Shown in pieces: positions 10,196 to 21,118 of a DNA stretch of 64,000 nt. This DNA comes from Spisula solida (Eukaryota > Mollusca > Bivalvia > Venerida > Mactridae): assembly GCA_947247005.1 (NCBI GenBank), contig OX365947.1:7235030-7299029 (forward strand), given 5' to 3'. The position numbers were made by a program, and so were the translations under genes. Every line of letters starts with the position of its first letter. The stretch's first letter is position 1. Below the pieces are notes generated by a model. It saw nothing but the letters and a program-made list of their open reading frames with translations. It ran no database searches and had not been told where the DNA came from.

Positions 10196-10610
10196 GGTGT
10201 CACACCGGTCGAAAGTACTTCCTGGTCGTAGTATGCTAAAAAGGTTCCTACCAAAATGTTGATTCTGTTCTGGTTCAGTAGTGTTTTAATGCAAAAAGTG
10301 TGAATTGTTGACCACAGTTTATGTATGTATTTCAAATACGGACTGCCTGTCGACAGTTAACAGTGTTTTATTGATATTTTTCAGGATTACTACGCATTGG
10401 TGGAGGACTAGAAACGTGTGGGTGCTTTGGCCGAATCAGCTGTTGTGCATAGAATAATAACAAAGTGTAACCGGAAGACTTGAAATAGCTCAAAAAGTAA
10501 ACGTTCCACGTGCCATTTTCAATGGATCATTTGGAATGACAGTGAGTGCATTTTATGGAAACGGCAACAGAAAATCATTCGGAACGTCAGTGTAACCCAG
10601 TGAGAGATGC
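10196..10610 (+). mobile_element. MITE, GGTGTCAC family, copy 4, 3' truncated
   Basis: Starts GGTGTCACACCGGTCG and follows the other copies until cagtgagagatgc at 10610, where homology stops and other repeat sequence begins. The terminal end is missing. Confidence 0.8.
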
Positions 10611-10769
10611 AGTGCTTAAGAACCATAACTCTTTTATTCATATTTTTCTAGTTATTTTCCTTAGTAATTTTTCACACTTAATTCTTGTGCAGGCCATAAC
10701 TCAATCAGTATTAGAGATATCAATTTGAAACTTCATGGCAAAGAACAATAACTCTTTTTTACATTTTTT

Positions 10770-12967
10770 AGCTCACCTGAGCACAAAGTGCTGAAGGTGA
10801 GCTATTGTGATCACTCACTGTACGTCAGTACGTCCGTCCCTCTGTCCACACTTTCAAATGACATCTCCTCTGAAACCGTTTGACCAATATTGATGAATTT
10901 TTGTCCGGATGTTCCTGACATAGGGGGTAACAAAACCTTTAAAAATCTTCTTCTAAGAAACCACAATGCATAGAGCTTAGATATTTAGCATGAAGCATTG
11001 CCTAGTGGACCTTTACCCAGATTGCTCAAATCATGACCCCCGGGTCATTATTGGCCCCGCCCCGGGGTCCCTTAATTTGGTATTAGAGATACAGTAAAAC
11101 CTCGGTAATACGAGCAGCGATTATTCGAGCAACCGGCCTAATTCGAGCAAATTTCAAAGTCCCGACGAATTTGCTCTATATTGTACATTAATTTATCCCT
11201 CTAACTCGAGTAAAGTTATTACGAGCATCCGGTCTAATTCGAGCACAGGTGTCGGTCCAATCAACAATTTTCAACAATAATTAATTACCTTATCTCGAGG
11301 CAATCAACAGAGCGAAATTTCACACCTCCGAAAAATGTCATACTAAATTTTGTTACGGTCCGTATTTTTCACACATCGTGATAATTACATTTTATGACAA
11401 TATCGTAATCCCTAACACTTATTAAATTGATTTCCGTATTTTCGATTTGTTACATTAAACACGAAGTAGAAGATATTTAATAAAATGAGCGTGATTTAAA
11501 CAACACATACGTTTCAGAACAAGTTCAATAGGCAACAATTGGGAACTTTAACACACACGAGAACTAGAATTATTAAATGCAACATCGTTGTTTCGAACGT
11601 ACTGACTCGCACAGACTTTTAAATATCGTAAGATAAACCGACTTACATGTAGAATCTTAAATATTTAGGCTCCGTTCGTTATAAAACTGCACGTGAAAAC
11701 CATTTCAAAATTATTTCATATTCCGTATTTCATGAAAACCTGCGAATGTAAGCTTACGTACTACATGTGCAATTTCACGTGTCCGATACTGAATAAGTGA
11801 AGTAAGTCAAGTCCGCGATTAAATCCAATTCTTGTCGAACAACCCTGAAGAATAAAAAAATTGTCGACTTTGTAAAGTAGCAAATTAAATGTCAATTGAA
11901 TCTACACTATGCGCAGATTGGCGAATTCATACTGCGGTATGGAACTCTGGCGTAACACTACTCCCAACTGTACCGGCAATTTTTTTGATGTGCGTCGCGT
12001 TTGAAGTCAGTCGAAAGACCGCCGCGTTTGATGTCTCCAAATTGTCGTGCGCGTTTCAATTGGAAACCACAGGGATATAACTCATTCAGCTAAACATCAT
12101 GCCCAAAATAAATTATCATAGATAATATAGTGCATGTTTTTACTCAATGAGCCGTATCCCTGTGCTGAAAACTGGATCGACTTTGCATCCGGGTTTTATT
12201 TTATCACGTGTGATTTTTGTGCGTGGGTGTTTGTTCAAACATATGGGATCTATCGTGCGCTTTAAGTGATTTTATCTTTTTGCCGATGCGAACTTTTATT
12301 TCAACCGTTAAATGGAGTTTCATATTTAATGTTAAATGATTCATTACGACTTTCATATGCAATTTGTTGAATTCGGCAAATGTCCACACGATTCAAATTG
12401 TGTATAGACTTGATAAACAATGAAAATATTCGTAGTTACAACCAAATATATGTATCATACGTGTTTTCATTATAAACACAGTTACACTTAGTCATAACAA
12501 CAATCCATCATAGACTTCGGATATTTCGAGCACCTGGCTAATAACTCGAGCATTTGGCTTGTCCCGATGGGTCCTCAAGATAACGAGGTTTTACTGTATA
12601 TAGAAAAAACTTTAAAAAATCTTCTCTGGAACCACAAGGCATATGGCTTAGATATTTAGCATGTAACATTGTCTAGTGGACCTCTACCAAGATTGCTCAA
12701 ATTGTGACCCCCTGGTCAATATTGTCCCCACCCCAGACATCTCATAATTTTAAATAAGAAATATATAGAAAAACTTTAAAAAATCTTCTTCTCTGGAACC
12801 ACAAGGCATAGAGCTTAGATATTTTGCTAGTTAAGCATTGTCTGGTGGACCTTTACCGAGATTGCTCAAATCATGACCCCTGGGTCAATATTGGTCCCAC
12901 CCCGTGCCTCCCTTAATTTTACATAAGCAAAGTGATTCAGGTGAGCGATTCAGGGCCATCTTGTTTG
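10770..12967 (+). mobile_element. AGCTCACCTGAGC-type repeat element with internal sub-repeats, split by a pogo-like element
   Basis: The left end AGCTCACCTGAGC...GGTGAGCTA forms a short hairpin, and the right end reads CAGGTGAGCGATTCAGGGCC. Inside are three sub-repeats of about 165-180 bp sharing ggaaccacaaggcatagagc, attgctcaaatcatgacccc and ggtcccaccccg (near 10940, 12610 and 12785). The 11092-12596 element is inserted in the first of them. A related repeat (ggtgagcttttgtgatcact) starts at about 63136, and a fragment is at 17926. No coding seen. Confidence 0.65.
11092..12596. mobile_element. Non-autonomous pogo/Tigger-like DNA transposon, 1505 bp
   Basis: Ends CAGTAAAACCTCGGTAATACGAG and, inverted, CAGTAAAACCTCGTTATCTTGAG (right end at 12596), flanked by TA at 11090-11091 and 12597-12598. 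TA target and CAGT-starting ends with an AAACCTCG core fit the IS630-Tc1-mariner superfamily, pogo/Tigger branch. Sub-terminal ctaattcgagc words repeat the theme. Two frames of about 60 codons inside lack transposase motifs, so it depends on a transposase elsewhere. Confidence 0.8.
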
Positions 12968-12997
12968 AGTATTTTTCTGTGACAAACACCCCACAGG

Positions 12998-13027
12998 GAG
13001 CATAACCCCTCTCTGACGGCTCTTGTT
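12998..13027 (+). repeat. End fragment of a bivalve-type MITE
   Basis: The phrase gcataacccctctctgacgg followed by ctcttgtt resembles the right end of the TATGCCCC family (gcataagcgtttattgaacg at 630), in a diverged version. Confidence 0.4.
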
Positions 13028-13980
13028 AAGAATAAATTCAAATTGAGAAGTCCAACTTAGCTTGTGATCAACATAGACATAATTCGTTTAACTTCTGAGT
13101 AGTAAAGTCAATACTTTTATCATGAAGCAGAAGTTTATGGTCATCATTTAAGGAATGCCGGTAAATATTGTTTGATGGTGAGATCACCATTGCTTTAGTC
13201 TTATGAGGATTTGGTATCATTGAGTTTCTTTGAAACCAATCAAGGACTGTATTCAGACTGAGTGTGTAGGGTTTCACAAACAGTATGTAAGGATGGTCCA
13301 ACAGCAGAGATAGTTGTATTATCTGCAAACATGTCTGTAGAAGAATTTTAGTTCAAAGCTTACATACTTACTTATTCCTCTTCATCCTTTCTGGAACATA
13401 GGGCCTCTATCACAGCTCGTCATGGGACTCGGTCTGAAGCCACCTGCTTGGCTTCCCTCCAGGTCATGCTAATCTTCTGTAGTTCTGCATTCAGTGTTCT
13501 TCGCCATGACATGACTTGTCGACCTCTTTCTGTTTCCTTGTGGGTCCCAGTCAAGAGACTGGCGTGTTATGGAAGACTGATCCCTTAGTGTGTGACCAAC
13601 CCACCTCCACTCCCGTCGCCTTATCTCGTCAACAGTGGAGCTTTGTTTGTCATCACAGTTTTTGATTGGTGAGTCTATCTGGCCACCTGATATGTAGAAT
13701 CTGCCTAAGGCGGGTGGCAAGTGCAATGGCAAGTCATTAATGTAAAGAATGAATAGGATGGGCCCAAGGACAGAGCCTTGGGGAACGCCTGATGTTATTT
13801 CAAGTGAAATGATAACTTTCCTTGCATAGACACTTGTTGGCAACGTTCAGACAGATATGACTTAAACCAGTTCTGAGAACTTAGAGAAATAGTATACTAC
13901 CATTTTTCAAGTCAAAGAGAGTGATTTATCAGATCCAATGCCTTAGTTAGATCCAGAAAGACGGCGTCCCAACAAGGTGG
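13028..13980 (-). pseudogene. LINE reverse transcriptase fragment, interrupted
   Basis: Minus strand, in order: FLDLTKALDLINHSL (about 13955-13910); WFKSYLSER; ITSGVPQGSVLGPILF then YINDLPLHL (about 13805-13725), the RT motif 4 region; after an insertion, MFADNTTIS (about 13340-13315), a degenerate form of the catalytic (F/Y)ADD box; then WFQRNSM and the KTKAMVI motif (about 13225-13185), and DHKLSW near 13060. Several frameshifts and stops, plus the N for D change in the active site, make it non-functional. The style (VFLDL, YIND) is that of jockey/CR1-like elements. Confidence 0.8.
13359..13700 (-). mobile_element. RTE-like LINE 3' end inserted in the RT fragment
   Basis: Minus-strand peptide IRRREWRWVGHTLRD, then ITRQSLDWDPQGNRKRS and, after frame loss, TWREAKQVASDRV and EALCSRKDEEE, match the characteristic C-terminus of craniofacial-development-protein-like/RTE LINE ORFs. 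It ends in a GTAA-type simple tail (about 13359-13376). It separates the GVPQGS and FADN motifs of the host RT, so it inserted later. 5' truncated, as usual for LINE copies. Confidence 0.75.
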
Positions 13981-15715
13981 TTTTTGTTAATAGCAAATAC
14001 AATTTGCATCTCATTGTTTAATTATGAACAGAACACTGCCAACATGTGCATCTACCTCGTATATCTGTATTTTCACAAAAGGGAACATTTCGCAGGTTGG
14101 ATAGGTCAGTTGATATCAGTTTCAGCAACTTTGGAATGTTTGTATTTAAGAGAACTCATTGACAAGAAGTGTTCAGATAGCATTATTTCGAATATAGTAC
14201 ATGGTATCAAATGGACATATTCTGTAAAGAGTCTTCCAGATCCAACCTATACTTTATTTGAAAGAATTTTATATGCCGTGAAACGCATACATGTGACATA
14301 AAACTGCTGAAGCAAACTGTGTCCAGTCAATGTTGATTGGGTTGGGTGATAAATATGTCAATACTAATATGTTTTGATTATAAGAAAAAGTATACATGTG
14401 TTCTTTTCGGTGTTCCTGTTTTTCAAAGGAACGATTAATAAGTTGCTCTGATATTAAGTTTATATTTATGTTTATTTTAGCATATTCATAAACCTGACCA
14501 ATACCTCTTCGGAAATGAAGTCGTGGTGTCGAAAAGGCGTACTTCTGCATGTCCGTATACAATGTACCATGTTTCAACGCTGTTTCAGTATTTAGGGACA
14601 AACAGTCGACAATAGTAATTTCTTGTTTAGGCCGTGTTTTAGATCATGGGGCAAAGCAATCTTATATTATAAGGATAAAGCCTAAAGTTACACAAGGGCT
14701 AGATAATCTTCACTGTTGAGGCTCAGAGAAACAGCCGGAGATTTGAACCTATGTTTACACTCATTGCGATCCGGTGGCGATAGTGCCGCAGCCAATTCTG
14801 GCGTGAATGACTGGTTTGGTAAAGACACAGTCGGCAGTAGAGCATAAACAGTATAGCACAGAGAAATTGACATGATCCTAACCTTTATGCATGAATACAT
14901 TACAAGGTTCTTGAGTTGAATATATAAATTTCGCGAGCAAATCATGCAATATCGGTCCATTAGATTTGTGTTGGTATTACACCTTGAGCATCTTCGTGAT
15001 ACTTCCCGTTTATGAAAACATACAACCGGGATTATAAATATGGACATCATATCAGCTGTTAAATTATGCTAATTAAAGGTCGAGAGTCGTGTCAAATTCT
15101 CTGGACTATAAAGATGGTTAAATTGCAGGTTTTCTGGCAAGTAGATTCGCAATGTCTGTAAATTTAAATCTTCAAAATACAACATAACTCAGCACCGGCC
15201 CCTTCTTTTGTAAGTCTAAACGCAGGTCTGGTCAAGCAAATTATTTGTTATTTGTTTTATTATTTGAGTGTAGCAGACTATTTATTTCACGCGATTTGTT
15301 AGTATAGCGTAAAATATTTGTCTGAACGTGTAATGAATTATATAGAGTGAGAAATGTATTGGTCAGTTGATTTTTGCACGGGTTTTCTGTGTAGGATAAT
15401 GTGTATTGATATGTAAAGATAGGTAATTCTACCAGACGGTTTTAGTCAGGTCACCTCTTGTTTGAATCTGATTTTCATATATGAGTATAGACTTGTAAGA
15501 TCGACTTATAAAGTACACTTTTCAGCCATATTATTCCGACAGAAATCTGTTTTGTATGTACTTGCTTGTAAATTGCGGAAGTCGGGTTGTTTGCAACTCA
15601 TGTATACACAACAAATTGTTAGAATTTAGTAATACCGTCTTACATCATTGTTTATGTTCTAGGAGAGGATGTGGTCCAACATCTGGCTATATGACACATT
15701 TGTTTTTACATTTAC
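13981..15715. other. Non-coding region, overlapping unconvincing frames
   Basis: Frames of 105-120 codons on both strands (for example 13984-14301 plus, 14269-14601 minus, 14688-15050 minus) overlap each other, have no known motif and no splice context, and are not called genes. A word of about 60 bp at 15215-15283 (aggtctggtcaagcaaa...attatttgagtgtagca) recurs at 17862-17915. Confidence 0.4.
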
Positions 15716-15975
15716 ATTGATCGGGAGGCATATAGTGATTCACCTGTCCGTCCGTTAGTCCGTCCTGGTTAACCCAAATTGACCGTTTCTTCTAGCATCA
15801 TTATGGCTTGCTAGAAAGCTTCCAAACTTGCATGGATGTTGTATATGAACACTCTCCACACGCCTGTTTCACCTGACCCAATTTTGACTTTCACCTTGAC
15901 CTAATTTTGGACTTATACTTATTTATGGACAAGGCTTCCACAGAGGGCATAAGCATTTATTGAACGCAGTCTTGT
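15716..15975 (+). mobile_element. MITE, TATGCCCC family, copy 2, 5' truncated
   Basis: Matches 410-660 closely from GGAGGCATATAGTGATTCAC through ggcataagcatttattgaac, lacking the first 20 or so bases. It has an extra gtccgttagtccg word. Confidence 0.75.
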
Positions 15976-17090
15976 TTCCTTATATAATAAGTTTTCTCTC
16001 TGGTTTTTCCTGGGCGAGTCAAATCGCAGCATCTCCTTTCATGTTGGCTTCCATTTAGTTATATGCATTGAAACTTTACCAAAGATATTAATGAATTAAT
16101 GTTTCATATTAAATGATGTATGTTTCTATAAACATTTAACATAATGTGTGTATGACATTTATTTGGTACGATATCTATTTTATCACATAACCCGTGGTCC
16201 AGGAGTGCCTTAAAGCCATGCCGTAAATATCGTTCGGCACTCCCAGACTGTGCAATATATATTTAAATTAGCTTGACGTGACGTTAGCCAATCCATGCAT
16301 TGATCTGTCAATGACATCAGGATAATATCAACGTAGCCATGACGTCACGCTTATTATACCGCTCAATTTTGGCTATAGCATATGCAGCATACATCATCCT
16401 TTTCAACAATAATGTGCATTTTCTAAGGCAAAGCCTCGTGTCATATCATTTTGTCCACTTGTTTAATAAAACTCGTATGCAATGAGCACTCATGCAAGAT
16501 CCTCTTTATGTTATATGTTCGTAATACAAACGTTTATGTAATTTCATAAATTTATATTCTTGCTATTAATTGATTATTTAGGTCGGTCACTTGTCTATAT
16601 AACATTGTGTACATAAGCATTGCAATTTCTTTTATTAAAGTCTTCGTCAGTATTTAGCTTAGTGAATAAAGTTTTGGTTTTCACTGCCGTTTCCTCAAAT
16701 CAAAATGTTCGAAACAATAAAAATACAATGTTTTTGTATTGCAATGTTTGTATACAAACCTGGTTGAACAGACTATATAGTTCGTGCTATAGGCAATACA
16801 CGGTTTTGATAACAGATAACTTTAAAATAATCTAATTGTTTGTTGTTTGTGCGTTTCATTAAATACCATGCAAGTATAAACTGTTGAAATACATACGTAA
16901 TATGGACTAGTGTTTGTTTACGTTTCATACTAGTAGGAATGTCTTGTGCAGCTAATCCTTTACCATCCATTGAATGTAACATTTAACATAGGCAGTTATC
17001 CAGGCCGTTAAATTGGTTGGCCTTATCGTCATGCTTGACTAATTGCAATATAATGTAAGCACTAAATAATTGTAAGTAGTTAGGTATGTT
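15976..17090. other. Non-coding, short inverted word only
   Basis: No gene. An inverted pair ggagtgcc / ggcactcc spans 16211-16248 around ttaaagccatgccgtaaata, a possible small stem-loop. Frames near 16620-16980 lack support. Confidence 0.4.
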
Positions 17091-17150
17091 GTAATAGCTC
17101 AGATGGTAAAGCGCAGGAATTGTAACTGAGTGATGCAAGTTCAACCCTTC
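17088..17150 (+). repeat. tRNA-like sequence (SINE head or tRNA pseudogene)
   Basis: A box TAGCTCAGATGG (17095-17106) and B-like box GTTCAACCC (17139-17147) are at tRNA spacing, with aattgtaactg where an anticodon arm would be. The acceptor stem does not pair, so a functional tRNA is unlikely. Confidence 0.4.
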
Positions 17151-17607
17151 AAAAAAGTATTTTTGTGAATGCATAACAATAATTTTAATATTATTTTTTA
17201 TATTCTCTTTTTGAGTATTTAGGATATGTTAATTATATATTTTTGTTTTGTCATGTTTATGATTATATATATTGTTTATTCCATTCAACTAATATGGCAG
17301 GAACATAAAATCATTACAATACCAACGAATTCTACTGTATCAGGGTCTGGGTTACTGTGACACTCAGACGCTGGATATGTGCCTTCGTCGCTAGATGAGA
17401 CGTGAATCACAAGTCGCTCCAGTACATATTCGATGGCTATATCTAGATTCCAATATTGTTCTTCAGTTGCTTTAACATGATTACAACAATGTGACTATTT
17501 TTCAGCTGTTACAATAAAAAGCATCATTCAACAGAGACGAAACACCTGATCACTTGAATGTCTTTAAAGATGAAAAAAAAAATAAAAAAATGCATTCGCC
17601 TTGACAA

Positions 17608-17682
17608 AGTTTCGAACCCATAGCCAAAAATACCGATATCCTAAGGAAGTATATTGTATGCACTATACCTCTCGGCTACAAA
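17608..17682 (-). repeat. tRNA-like sequence, minus strand
   Basis: On the minus strand TAGCCGAGAGGTATAG (complement of 17663-17678) resembles a class II tRNA A box and GGGTTCGAAAC (complement of 17609-17619) a good B box. Stems are poor; it is probably a SINE head or pseudogene. Confidence 0.4.
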
Positions 17683-17689
17683 GTATGTT

Positions 17690-20470
17690 CTATTTGATAG
17701 GTGGTTAAAATGATTTATAATACCAAAGCTTGACCATGGTACACCTAATTCATTCAATTGATATAGTCCAAAACTGAAAACATTGTGTCACGTGACTGCC
17801 ACATTATCCTGCACGGACTATATCTGTATTCGCTTGTCTTCAGCCAGCTGACTGAATAAATACAGGTCTGGTCAAGCAAATGGTGTTATTTTTTTATTAT
17901 TTGAGTGTAGCATTGACAGAGTGAGCTTTTGTGATCACATTCCATCCGTCCATAATATGCTTTCGTAGACTTGAGTTGAGTGAAGTTGACAGCTAGGTTG
18001 AATACCGAGCCAGCTCAGTAATCAATATTAATGAAAGTTAAAGCCCCATACCTTATTTGAATATCGAGCTAGGTCTACTATGGAGCCGGCTCAGCAAGTG
18101 ATACTCGACCAGAATGTGAATATCGAGGTAGCTTGGTATTTGATATTCGAGAAGTAAGCCCAAGTTGAATATTGAGCTGGGTGAAATATCGATTGCAAAT
18201 TAGCCTTTATTTTCAACACTAGTTCCGAGTGCAAGTATTGGTTAATATCCCGCGTCCAGAATGATGTCATTAAAATTGCATCTGTAGAGCTATAATGTAT
18301 AGATCAAAGTGTGTGCCAAATCATACAGGTTCTACTGGAAAGAACTCAGTAATATAATAAGTTATAGTGCGCCCACGATAACGAGAAAGGCAGGAAATTT
18401 TGATGTGCATGATTTATCAGGGATGTTTTTAAAACAACACTGACCACATCTGCTCACTTTAGTAATTTATAAAATACTTGTAAACATCACATTATCTTGG
18501 CTGCACTATACTTTCCTTGACATCCAGAAAATCTTTTCAAAATAACAACTCATAATAATGTACATGACTTTATTTTTTACTAATTATTAGTTTACAAAAG
18601 CAATATAAATAGGATATCACTAACAACAAAACCAGGTTAACTAAAACATTCATTTGTGCAACATGGTGGTGATAATGTATAGTACGAATATGTGACTATA
18701 TGTTATTACAACAGAGTACATTCATAGATTCTTTGAATTAACATAAGTACCCAAAAGTTAAATATCACCAAATAGTAGTACATGTATAACATTCAATACG
18801 GCATGACCATGTGATAGAATGGACCAGGTGAAAACCAGAGATAATCTTTTATAAGATAAAACTCTGGAAACTGTTTCCACTCTATCGCAGCCGAAAGGAT
18901 AATGATTTAACATCATAATATTCCTTCAACATTACATTACAATGTGTCAGTACAAATGTAAAAAACTTGAACCTAATATATCACAATATTCCATTAAACT
19001 ATCAATAAAACAACCTCAATAATAAGGTCAGCTCAAACGTAAGACCACGCTACTTTGGGTCATGTTTTACTGTTTAATTTGAACAACATTCATTACTATG
19101 GTCAACTTTACATTGAGACCAACTTTCAACCACAAATGGTATACAGCAGTTAACATGCGTGGTTGTAAAATATCTTCGTATACAACGTTATATATGAAAA
19201 TTGAATTTGAAAATTTGAGATGCTACATGAATGAATATCTCACTAGAAGTAACCTCACCCACTATACATGGAAGTGTAATGAACTCTGGGAAAACTGTAC
19301 CTATTTATATATTCATTTATATATAACAACTAAAATCAAATAGCCAAAGTCAAATGCTCTGAACGGGACAATGTCAAACATAGAACTGACCACCCAGCCT
19401 AAATTCTAGATTCGTAAAGACATACGTTCTGTGCTATACTGTCGTAACGCACAGAATTTAAAATTACTTAATGAACAAACATCAATTTTTACAATGACAT
19501 ATCATTTTAACAATAATAATATACAATCTTTAACAACAACATATGACAACAATATAGGATCATCATCATCACTATAATAAACAAGAGTAACAGACACAGT
19601 ATCTTAAAAACAACATGACTAGGAAATAGTAGTTTGGTGTGATATACAACTGAAGAAATCACCTAACCAGTTTTTCCTGGTCAGTATCTTAACCAGTACT
19701 AATTTACCCTTCCAAAAGGAACTCGGCAACTTTTCGACATGTGGAGTAACATAGACATTAATGCCAAATATTCAAGGAAATGTAAAACTTGCACAGACTG
19801 GGATTTGTAACATAGCAAAGAAATATCATACAAAATTAAAAGATTGGACAAGTTGCTAAAGTCACTCGAAAATTTATCCAATATATATTTTCAACACTTA
19901 AACAAATATTTTGAAAGTTTACCATCTTGTTATGAAGATATTGTACAAAAGAAAAGGTAATTAACTCAGCAAATTTAAAAATGCTGAAAAATCGTCTGAA
20001 ATAGAGTAAAGAAGTTTGCAATGTTCACTTTATGAATTATCATATTCTATAAAAGGTATACGATGTGCAATGTTCACCAAATGAAGAATTATATTCTCAA
20101 AGCAATGTATTTTACAAAATAACTATACACACCAATCTATAAAGTAAGTCAAATTATGAAAGTTTACGATCTAGTTTTGAAATTATTGTACAAAAGGTGG
20201 AGGGGTAACTTCACATTTTCAAAATACTGAAAAATCATCCGAATGGAGTAAAAAGGTATACAACTTGTCATTTCACCAAATGAAGTATTATATTCTTACA
20301 GAAATAAAGATTACACAATAACTGAACACATAAATCAATATAACAACAAAAATGATGAACCATCAGCACTAAGGAATCAACCGTGTTTTGTTAAACTTCA
20401 CAATCGGCATTATCTAATTTAGCATAAACTAAATATGTGTCCAAATATTTGTAGAAATCAGCTTATCTCA
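17690..20470. other. Non-coding; degenerate GAATATCGAG repeat and a diverged duplication
   Basis: 18000-18190 holds several degenerate words of the form ttgaatatcgagctag. About 19905-20145 and 20146-20345 are two diverged copies of a segment with gttttgaaat/attgtacaaaag, tgctgaaaaatc and caccaaatgaag words. No credible gene; 19098-19343 and similar frames lack motifs. Confidence 0.4.
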
Positions 20471-20479
20471 CATTAAGCC

Positions 20480-20812
20480 AAACTTAAAATATTCTTTGTT
20501 TCCCCATCCCGACCAAAGCAAATTTAGAATGGGTAGGTAGGTAGATTAAATATTTTTTTAATAGTTTCAGAATAATAGTTATTTGCCAAGACATACAAAT
20601 AGTGAAATATAATAATACATGTAACTATAAGGTGAAAACCAACAATCTTAAATCTGTACAAAATGTACTTAAGTAAGAAACAACCCAGTAAACACAAATT
20701 AACATTTTCATCCCCAATATTTCATAAAAAAATTATTATTTCAATTTGGGCAATAAAATATTTTGGGTAGGTAGGGGATGGGGAAACAAACAATATTTTA
20801 TTTTAGGCCTTA
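20480..20812. mobile_element. MITE with TTTCCCCATCCC inverted ends
   Basis: Left end ttaaaatattctttgtttcc followed by CCATCCC (20487-20513) is matched inverted by gggatggggaaacaaacaat followed by attttatttt (20774-20803). Each arm continues into gggtaggtagg words. About 330 bp, no coding. Confidence 0.65.
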
Positions 20813-21118
20813 TCATACAATTGTGGCAATAGATACCATCAGGCATGGTGTATTGAGAATGAATTATTTAAGTTATACAACTTGTTTCAAAACCAACCTA
20901 TACAATGGTGCAAACAAATTAACCTGGTCCTCAACCTTTATGAATGGACAAGGGTTGTTTTAAAGTGCACCTTGTGTGAATTTGTTATACTCCCTGCTTA
21001 TGGAAAGAATCACCGAATATAAATATACACAAGAAACAACTGCTAATGTAAGGAAATAGAAGGTAAGAGGGTCAGGTTAATTTGCTTGAGAAATATAAAC
21101 TACACTGTATAAACACAT

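Noticed and set aside
13984..15050. Three frames of 105-120 codons as genes
   Set aside because: They overlap on opposite strands, show A/T-driven composition and have no motif, splice or promoter support.
17088..17682. Functional tRNA genes at 17.1 and 17.6 kb
   Set aside because: A and B boxes are recognisable but acceptor and T stems do not pair; SINE heads or pseudogenes fit better.
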